The notes under the pieces: model-generated
Database searches by the model: none
What the model was told of the DNA's origin: nothing
The model's input: only the letters and a program-made list of their open reading frames with translations
Translations under genes and position numbers: made by a program
Part shown: piece by piece, positions 24,557 to 28,877 of the stretch
Layout of the letters: each line of letters begins with the position of its first letter
Position numbering within the stretch: position 1 is the first letter of the stretch
Source of the DNA: JANYCD01 sp043738385
GTDB taxonomy: Bacteria; Pseudomonadota; Gammaproteobacteria; Burkholderiales; Rhodocyclaceae
NCBI GenBank assembly: GCA_043738385.1
Contig: JAYUGL010000217.1
Span: forward strand, 1 to 28,877
Length of the DNA: 28,877 nucleotides
Reading direction: 5' to 3'

Positions 24557-25801
24557 ATGAACGACAAGGCCGCCGCAAGCGTGCGCAAACGGGTGGAGGA
24601 CGTCTACCGCGCAGATTCGCGCCGCGTGCTCGCCACGCTGATCCGCCTGCTCGGCGATTTCGATCTCGCCGAAGAAGCGCTGCACGAAGCCTTTCGCGCC
24701 GCTGTCGAGCAATGGCCGCGCGAGGGCGTACCCGCCAACCCCGTGGCCTGGCTGGTCTCGGCCGGGCGCTTCAAGGCCATCGACACCATCCGCCGCCAGG
24801 CGCGCTTCGCCGCGTGGGACGAGGAGCAGCTCGAATCCGTGGCCGACCCCGCGCCGGGCTGGGAAGAACAGGAAGCGCTTGAGGACGACCGCCTGCGCCT
24901 CGTGTTCACCTGCTGCCACCCGGCGCTCGCACCCGACACGCAGGTCGCGCTGACCTTGCGCGAAGTCTGCGGCCTCACCACCGAGGAGATCGCCAGCGCC
25001 TTCCTCACCGCGCCGGCGACGCTGGCGCAGCGCATCGTGCGCGCCAAGGCCAAGATCCGCGACGCGCGCATTCCCTACCAGGTGCCGGAAAAGAACGAGC
25101 TGCCCGCGCGGCTCGATAGCGTGCTGCGCGTGATCTATCTCGTTTTCAACGAAGGCTACAACGCCAGCTCCGGCGCGGCGCTGACGCGCCACGATCTCAG
25201 CGCCGAAGCCATCCGCCTCGGCCGCCTGCTGCTGGAATTGCTGCCCGAGCCCGAAGTGACGGGCCTGCTGGCGCTGATGCTGCTGCACGAATCGCGCCGC
25301 CCGGCGCGCATTTCCGCCAGTGGCGAACTGGTGCTGCTCGACGAACAGGATCGCACGCGCTGGGATCAGGCGTTGATCGCGGAAGGCACATCGCTCGTTG
25401 AACGTGCGCTGGGCCAGCGACGCGCCGGCCCTTATGCGCTGCAAGCCGCGATCTCCGCCGTGCATGCCGAGGCGTCCACCGCGGCCGCCACCGACTGGGC
25501 GCAGATCGTCGGCCTCTACGACGTGCTCGCGCGCATCGAACCCTCACCGGTGATCGCGCTCAACCGCGCCGTCGCCATCGCCATGCGCGACGGGTCAGCG
25601 GCCGGGCTGGAACTGATCGACGCCATCTTCGCCAGCGGCGAACTCGCCGACTATCGCCTCGCCCACGCGGCGCGCGCGGACCTGTGCCGGCGCCTGGGCC
25701 GGGTGGCGGAAGCGCGCGAGGCGTATGGGCGCGCACTGGAATTGACGCAACTGGAACCGGAGCGGCGCTTCATCGAGAAGCGGCTTGTGGATCTGGGGTG
25801 A
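24557..25801 (+). CDS. ECF42-type RNA polymerase sigma factor (DUF6596)
   Basis: The 414-residue product is far longer than a usual ECF factor. Region 2 is RRVLATLIRLLGDFDLAEEALHEAF with NPVAWLVSAGRFKAIDTIRRQ. Region 4 is VALTLREVCGLTTEEIASAFLTAPATLAQRIVRAKAKIR in blocks. A long C-terminal DUF6596/TPR-like domain follows (about 185-414: LIYLVFNEGYNASSG-like VIYLVFNEGYNASSG, GLLALMLLHESRR, LYDVLARIEPSPVIALNRAVAIA). This domain is the ECF42 hallmark and takes the place of an anti-sigma factor. ATG 24557 is preferred; a GTG at 24536 would add 7 residues. ECF42 genes are usually next to a DGPF/YCII protein gene; none is seen here. Confidence 0.93.
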   Translation: MNDKAAASVRKRVEDVYRADSRRVLATLIRLLGDFDLAEEALHEAFRAAVEQWPREGVPANPVAWLVSAGRFKAIDTIRRQARFAAWDEEQLESVADPAPGWEEQEALEDDRLRLVFTCCHPALAPDTQVALTLREVCGLTTEEIASAFLTAPATLAQRIVRAKAKIRDARIPYQVPEKNELPARLDSVLRVIYLVFNEGYNASSGAALTRHDLSAEAIRLGRLLLELLPEPEVTGLLALMLLHESRRPARISASGELVLLDEQDRTRWDQALIAEGTSLVERALGQRRAGPYALQAAISAVHAEASTAAATDWAQIVGLYDVLARIEPSPVIALNRAVAIAMRDGSAAGLELIDAIFASGELADYRLAHAARADLCRRLGRVAEAREAYGRALELTQLEPERRFIEKRLVDLG

Positions 25802-25870
25802 TGTTCACCGCCGTCATTCCCGTGCGTCCGGCATACGGGATATCGCTTATGCGCCGCTGTTTCCTGGTGT

Positions 25871-26986
25871 TTATGTCGCGCCGGTATCGTTGAGCGAATA
25901 GCTGGTGCTGCGCCCGCCGGCGGCATCCTTGATCAATATCCCGCGTTTCACAAGATCGTCGATGTCACGCGCAGCCGTGTCCTGCGAGCATTTGCCCATC
26001 GCGGCCCATTTCGACGAAGTCAGTTTTCCCTCGAAGCCGTCGAACAGGCGGTTGAGTATTTTCCTCTGCCGCTCGTTGAATTCCGCGCCGCCGTGCTGCT
26101 GCCAGAAGCGCGCTTTATCGAGCACGGTGCCAAGGATCGTCTCGGCGCCGTCGAAGGCGCGGCCGAGGCAGGCCAGGAACCACTCCAGCCAGGCCGTGAT
26201 GTCCATGTTCCCCTTTTGTGTCGATTCCAGCATGTCGTAATAGGTCTTCCGCTCGGCCTGTATCTGCGCGGACATGCTGTAGAAACGCTGCGGGCTGTCC
26301 TCCGAGCGCGCCAATGCCATATCGGCGATGGCACGCGCGATGCGACCGTTGCCGTCCTCGAACGGATGGATCGTCACGAACCATAGATGCGCCACCGCCG
26401 CCTTCAACACCTGGTCGATGGGCTGCCGCCCGTTGAACCAGGCCAGAAATTCCGTCATCTTCCGCTTCACTTCCTTCGCGGGCGGCGCTTCATAGTGGAT
26501 GCGCTCACGCCCCATCGGGCCCGAGACGACCCGCATCGGATCGCTACCGGGTTTGCGCCACGCGCCGACCGTGATGTGCCGCATGCCGCTGCGCCCGGTG
26601 GGGAACAGCGCGGCATGCCAGGCATGCAGGCGCTTCGCCGTCAGCGGCGCGGCGTATTCTTGGGTGGCATCCAGCATCATCTCGACGACGCCCTCAACGT
26701 GACGGTCGGCCCGCGTGGTGGCGCCGATATCCATGCCGAGGCGGCGCGCGATGGAGGAACGCACTTGCGCCTGATCGAGAAATTCGCCCTCGATCTCGCT
26801 GGACTTCAGCACCTCTTCCGTCAGTGATCGCAGCGCCGCCTCTGCCCTCAGCGCGAAACCCAGCGCTTCCATGCGGCCGACCAAGCGACCCTGGCGGAGG
26901 CGCAGCGCCGCCAGCGGGTGGACCAGGCGTGCGTCGCTCCAGCGGAAGCCGGGCCAGTCGTTACGCTGATGAATGTATTTTGTCAT
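25871..26986 (-). CDS. Fic-domain protein (class II AMPylator-type) with C-terminal winged helix
   Basis: The product has 371 residues from ATG 26986. The Fic motif HPFEDGNGRIAR (207-218) has the catalytic His and all ATP-binding residues. An N-terminal inhibitory helix SSEIEGE (62-68) matches the S-x-x-x-E-G/N motif, so the protein is probably self-inhibited until released. The N-terminal Fic_N domain (WPGFRWSDARLVHPLAALRLRQG in blocks) comes first, and a winged helix-turn-helix (about 305-365: FNERQRKILNRLF, CSQDTAARDIDDLVKRGILIK) ends the protein. It would transfer AMP or another nucleotide to a target. The start at 26986 is chosen because the likely promoter lies over the more upstream ATGs. 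An operator-like palindrome at the transcription start suggests self-control. Confidence 0.92.
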   Translation of the reverse strand: MTKYIHQRNDWPGFRWSDARLVHPLAALRLRQGRLVGRMEALGFALRAEAALRSLTEEVLKSSEIEGEFLDQAQVRSSIARRLGMDIGATTRADRHVEGVVEMMLDATQEYAAPLTAKRLHAWHAALFPTGRSGMRHITVGAWRKPGSDPMRVVSGPMGRERIHYEAPPAKEVKRKMTEFLAWFNGRQPIDQVLKAAVAHLWFVTIHPFEDGNGRIARAIADMALARSEDSPQRFYSMSAQIQAERKTYYDMLESTQKGNMDITAWLEWFLACLGRAFDGAETILGTVLDKARFWQQHGGAEFNERQRKILNRLFDGFEGKLTSSKWAAMGKCSQDTAARDIDDLVKRGILIKDAAGGRSTSYSLNDTGAT

Positions 26987-26992
26987 TTCAAA

Positions 26993-27041
26993 ATCCGCAT
27001 GTTTTGCGGATATTATGACCTCCATTTTCCGCAAAAGTCAA
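26993..27041 (-). promoter_or_regulatory. Promoter and operator-like palindrome of the fic gene
   Basis: On the minus strand TTGACT (plus 27036-27041) and CATAAT (27012-27017) are spaced by 18 bases, a good sigma-70 promoter. Directly downstream, over the expected transcription start, lies ATCCGC-aaaacat-GCGGAT (26993-27011), a perfect 6-bp inverted repeat. A regulator bound there, perhaps the Fic winged helix itself, would block transcription (inference). Confidence 0.65.
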
Positions 27042-27060
27042 TCTTTATCTAGGCAAATAA

Positions 27061-27089
27061 TGCGGAGATTATGCAGAACAATCTCCGCA
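27061..27089. repeat. Perfect 10-bp inverted repeat upstream of fic
   Basis: TGCGGAGATT-atgcagaac-AATCTCCGCA. It shares GCGGA/TCCGC with the palindrome at the fic promoter and lies 20 bases upstream of the -35 box. It could be a second operator or a hairpin; no T-run follows. Confidence 0.5.
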
Positions 27090-27214
27090 CGGAGAGTGGA
27101 TCCCCTCCGTATCCGGAATTTTCCGTTTGTGGATCGACATGACTGACTGGGATCCGCGATGACAGGTTTGGTTGGACTAATGCCAGTAGACTTGGGCTTC
27201 CACAATCCGACTCC

Positions 27215-27697
27215 ATGACAATGATCTCCAGCATCAAGGCATTCTTCAACCTGCTCATCGAACCCGGCGCCGCGCAAACCGGCGCCGATCGCGAACACGC
27301 CCTGCAGCTTGCCACCGCGGCCATCCTGCTGGAGATGATGCGCATCGACAACCGCATCGCCGACGAGGAGCGGGCCGCCATCACCGCGGCCCTGCAGCGG
27401 CAATTCGGCCTCGATGCGGCGCAACTCGACAACCTGGTCGCCCTCGCCGAACAGGAATCGCGCCAGGCCAACGACTACTACCAGTTCACCTCGCTGATCA
27501 ACAAGGCCTGCGACTACGAGCAGAAGGTGCGCATCGTCGAGAACCTGTGGCTGGTGGCGCTGGCCGACGGCCATCTCGACGCGCACGAACTGCACCTGAT
27601 GCGCAAGATTGCCGACCTGCTCCATGCCAGCCACGGCGACTACATCGCGGCCAAGCAGCGCGCACGTGAGACGGCTGGGGTGCCGCCGGAGAGGTAG
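27215..27697 (+). CDS. TerB-like (tellurite-resistance / DjlA N-domain) protein
   Basis: The 160-residue product is all-helical and matches the TerB fold: LQLATAAILLEMMRIDNRIADEERAAI in blocks, FGLDAAQLDNLVALAEQESRQA, YYQFTSLINKACDYEQKVRIVENLW, then LVALADGHLDAHELHLMRKIADLLH. The D-x-x-x-x-x-E-E motif (DNRIADEE) and ADGHLDAHE are the two metal-binding acidic loops of TerB. Cytoplasmic, no signal peptide. Single TerB genes outside ter operons are common and of unknown role. A perfect hairpin AATGGCC/GGCCATT (27722-27742) follows. The start could also be ATG 27221. Confidence 0.85.
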   Translation: MTMISSIKAFFNLLIEPGAAQTGADREHALQLATAAILLEMMRIDNRIADEERAAITAALQRQFGLDAAQLDNLVALAEQESRQANDYYQFTSLINKACDYEQKVRIVENLWLVALADGHLDAHELHLMRKIADLLHASHGDYIAAKQRARETAGVPPER

Positions 27698-27721
27698 GTG
27701 GTTAAGGCGTCGAACGTGACG

Positions 27722-27742
27722 AATGGCCACTTGTCGGCCATT
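27722..27742 (+). terminator. Hairpin after the TerB-like gene
   Basis: AATGGCC-acttgtc-GGCCATT is a perfect 7-bp stem 25 bases after the stop codon. No T-run follows, so the terminator role is only likely by position. Confidence 0.35.
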
Positions 27743-27814
27743 GCCAATGACGCAGGCTCGTAGTAGGCTTTCTCCCAGTTTGATGCTCATTGCAATCGTA
27801 ACTCCTCGCGTTAT

Positions 27815-27829
27815 TTAAACGTGGTTTAA
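27815..27829. promoter_or_regulatory. Short AT-rich inverted repeat upstream of the terminal membrane gene
   Basis: TTAAAC-gtg-GTTTAA is a perfect 6-bp inverted repeat 16 bases before the small upstream frame. It could be an operator. A TTGCAA at 27790-27795 may be the -35 box, but the -10 is poor. Confidence 0.35.
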
Positions 27830-27844
27830 CAGGGAAACAATATC

Positions 27845-27919
27845 TTGGAAGAATCGACACAACAACCTATTTGCGAAATTGTGATGCCAATTTCCACAAT
27901 TGATACAGGAGACGAGTGA
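27845..27919 (+). CDS. Possible 24-residue upstream ORF, in frame with the next gene
   Basis: From TTG 27845, with GGGAAA upstream, the frame reads EESTQQPICEIVMPISTID and ends at TGA 27917-27919. The next gene begins with GTG at the very next base and in the same frame, so the two differ only by one stop codon. It may be a coupled leader peptide, a truncated first gene or the N-terminus of the next protein cut by a nonsense change. The CEIVMPIS stretch looks like a buried beta-strand of a real protein. Confidence 0.4.
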   Translation: MEESTQQPICEIVMPISTIDTGDE

Positions 27920-28720
27920 GTGGCAACGTTTCTGCGGGACGAAGAAGTTTCGAACATTACGATAACAGAAGAATCCTTAGGGCAAATTATTGACGCTCTT
28001 CAGCGACGCACGCAGACCATGCCCGAGGTTTTAGCTGCACAGAACAACCAACCCAACTCTATCGTGGCCACAACGATCCGTTTCGATCAGAAAGGCTACC
28101 GCATCTTTGATCGCGAACGCACGCTTGAGCAATTCAAAGAGGCGACCTTTGTTGAACGCCTTATCTTCGACTTGAATAGTATAGAAAGTATTCGCATAGG
28201 CAACGCCAGTGGCAGCTACTGCAACTTGAGACTTGATACGAACGAGAGCGTTAGGTGCTTCCTTACTGTTAGTTCTGACGATGAGGATTGGCTAAACAGC
28301 ACATTTGCTGCCGTCAAAGATATTCTTGCAAGATGTAAGAATCGAAATGGATGGATACGAAATCCCGTCGCCGGACTTACCCTTCGGATCTTCGGATTGT
28401 TGAGCGGGTTTGTATTTAGCTTATGGGCTGCCACGCTCATTTCACCAAACCTAAAAATCGAAAATGCGTTCCTAATCAGTTTCATTTTGGTGCTACTCGT
28501 CTTCTCTAATCTTTGGTCACCGATTGACCAGCGCCTCTCATTGATCTTGTATCGCACCTTTCCTTCTGTCAGCTTCTATAGACCCGCCAAGGACAAGATG
28601 CATTGGCTTTACCAGGCAATTGTGGGCGGGGTGATAGTTGCTATTACTCTATATCTCTTAGGAAGCGCTTTCTCCTATGCAGGCCGTATTCTGGGTATGC
28701 TAATTGAAGGCGGCAGATAG
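27920..28720 (+). CDS. Membrane protein of unknown function, AT-richer than its neighbours
   Basis: I do not recognise a family. GTG 27920 has a strong AGGAGA 7 bases upstream. The 266-residue product has a soluble N-terminal part (about 1-148: LGQIIDALQRRTQTMPEVLAAQ, TTIRFDQKGYRIFDRERTLE, FDLNSIESIRIGNASGSYCNL) and three hydrophobic segments (about 151-173, 180-199, 229-254). The middle looks like a beta-rich sensor domain before a membrane anchor. Its lower GC and codon use, and the IS3 element that follows, point to horizontal transfer. Membrane-anchored proteins with a cytoplasmic sensor are common in defence systems, but no known defence motif is visible here. Confidence 0.7.
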   Translation: MATFLRDEEVSNITITEESLGQIIDALQRRTQTMPEVLAAQNNQPNSIVATTIRFDQKGYRIFDRERTLEQFKEATFVERLIFDLNSIESIRIGNASGSYCNLRLDTNESVRCFLTVSSDDEDWLNSTFAAVKDILARCKNRNGWIRNPVAGLTLRIFGLLSGFVFSLWAATLISPNLKIENAFLISFILVLLVFSNLWSPIDQRLSLILYRTFPSVSFYRPAKDKMHWLYQAIVGGVIVAITLYLLGSAFSYAGRILGMLIEGGR

Positions 28721-28774
28721 CACGTTACTGAACGTCGGCTTACCGGGAAAAGGTTCCAGGCTCCAATGGCACTA

Positions 28775-28877
28775 TGAACACCCCCCCGCGTCAGAATAGT
28801 TGTCGCCCCGATATGATCTTGGACTTGGGGGCGATAAGGATGAAAGATGGCACGGTACGGAGAAGCATTCAGGAACA
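28775..28877 (+). mobile_element. Left end of a second IS3-family element, cut by the window
   Basis: The likely terminus begins TGAACACCCCCC at 28775. A hairpin TCGCCCC/GGGGCGA (28803-28834) precedes AAGGA and the transposase start at 28847. The C-rich end and the start MARYGEAFRN fit IS3 relatives, but the other end is outside the window. Confidence 0.6.
28847..28877 (+). CDS. N-terminus of an IS3-family OrfA transposase, cut by the window edge
   Basis: ATG 28847 follows AAGGA at a spacing of 6. The ten visible residues, MARYGEAFRN, match the start of OrfA proteins of IS3-family elements that begin MARY-(G/S)-x-AF. Nothing more can be said about its integrity. Confidence 0.6.
   Translation, partial: MARYGEAFRN

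Noticed and set aside
24389..25465. 358-residue minus-strand frame opposite the ECF42 sigma gene
   Set aside because: Antisense shadow of a clearly conserved sigma factor.
25818..25840. TCCCGT/ACGGGA repeat between the convergent sigma and fic genes as a terminator
   Set aside because: Only 6 bp with an 11-base loop and no T-run on either side.

Overview
The window looks like the chromosome of a GC-rich betaproteobacterium. The tmRNA tag reads ANDERFALAA, a betaproteobacterial form, and a ubiG-gph pair sits just upstream of it. Many neighbours are of families common in Rhodocyclales-like and Nitrosomonadales-like genomes (inference; genus not determined). No tRNA, rRNA or CRISPR array was seen.

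Layout. 1-3064 is housekeeping: the end of an amidohydrolase, an OmpA-like lipoprotein-free envelope protein, ubiG-gph (ubiquinone methylation and phosphoglycolate removal) and ssrA. 3065-5040 holds a P4-type integrase beside ssrA with no visible cargo, then a gene-poor stretch. 5111-7520 has a BON-domain gene, an IS3-family element (5468-6862) and a lytic transglycosylase; the IS touches both flanking genes. 7611-16511 is a mosaic of small envelope and accessory genes: a very large DUF748/AsmA-like protein, an epoxide-hydrolase-like protein, pirin, DUF4864, a two-gene ABC exporter, a DUF1275 remnant and a PLDc_N membrane peptide. 16580-17570 is a graveyard of two toxin-antitoxin modules broken into each other. 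17862-20728 is a heat-shock operon, hsp20-lon, with a recognisable sigma-32 promoter. 20945-22443 is the scar of an ECF sigma / anti-sigma / phosphoesterase / cupredoxin locus. 22471-25801 carries DUF2182, DUF1326 and DUF2214 proteins and an ECF42-type sigma factor. 25871-28877 has a Fic protein with its own promoter-operator, a TerB-like protein, an AT-richer membrane gene and the start of a second IS3-family element.

The strongest unusual signal is in the IS3 element. Its two ORFs carry three short in-frame insertions at sites that are contiguous in other IS3 transposases. All three share a GGAARTCCCC-n-TGGG palindromic core, occur in both orientations, and one contains two complete hairpins. 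This looks like a small REP/RPE-like palindromic unit able to insert inside protein-coding sequence. A second theme is decay: at least seven gene remnants lie between 15.5 and 22.1 kb, mostly of regulatory or toxin-antitoxin loci.
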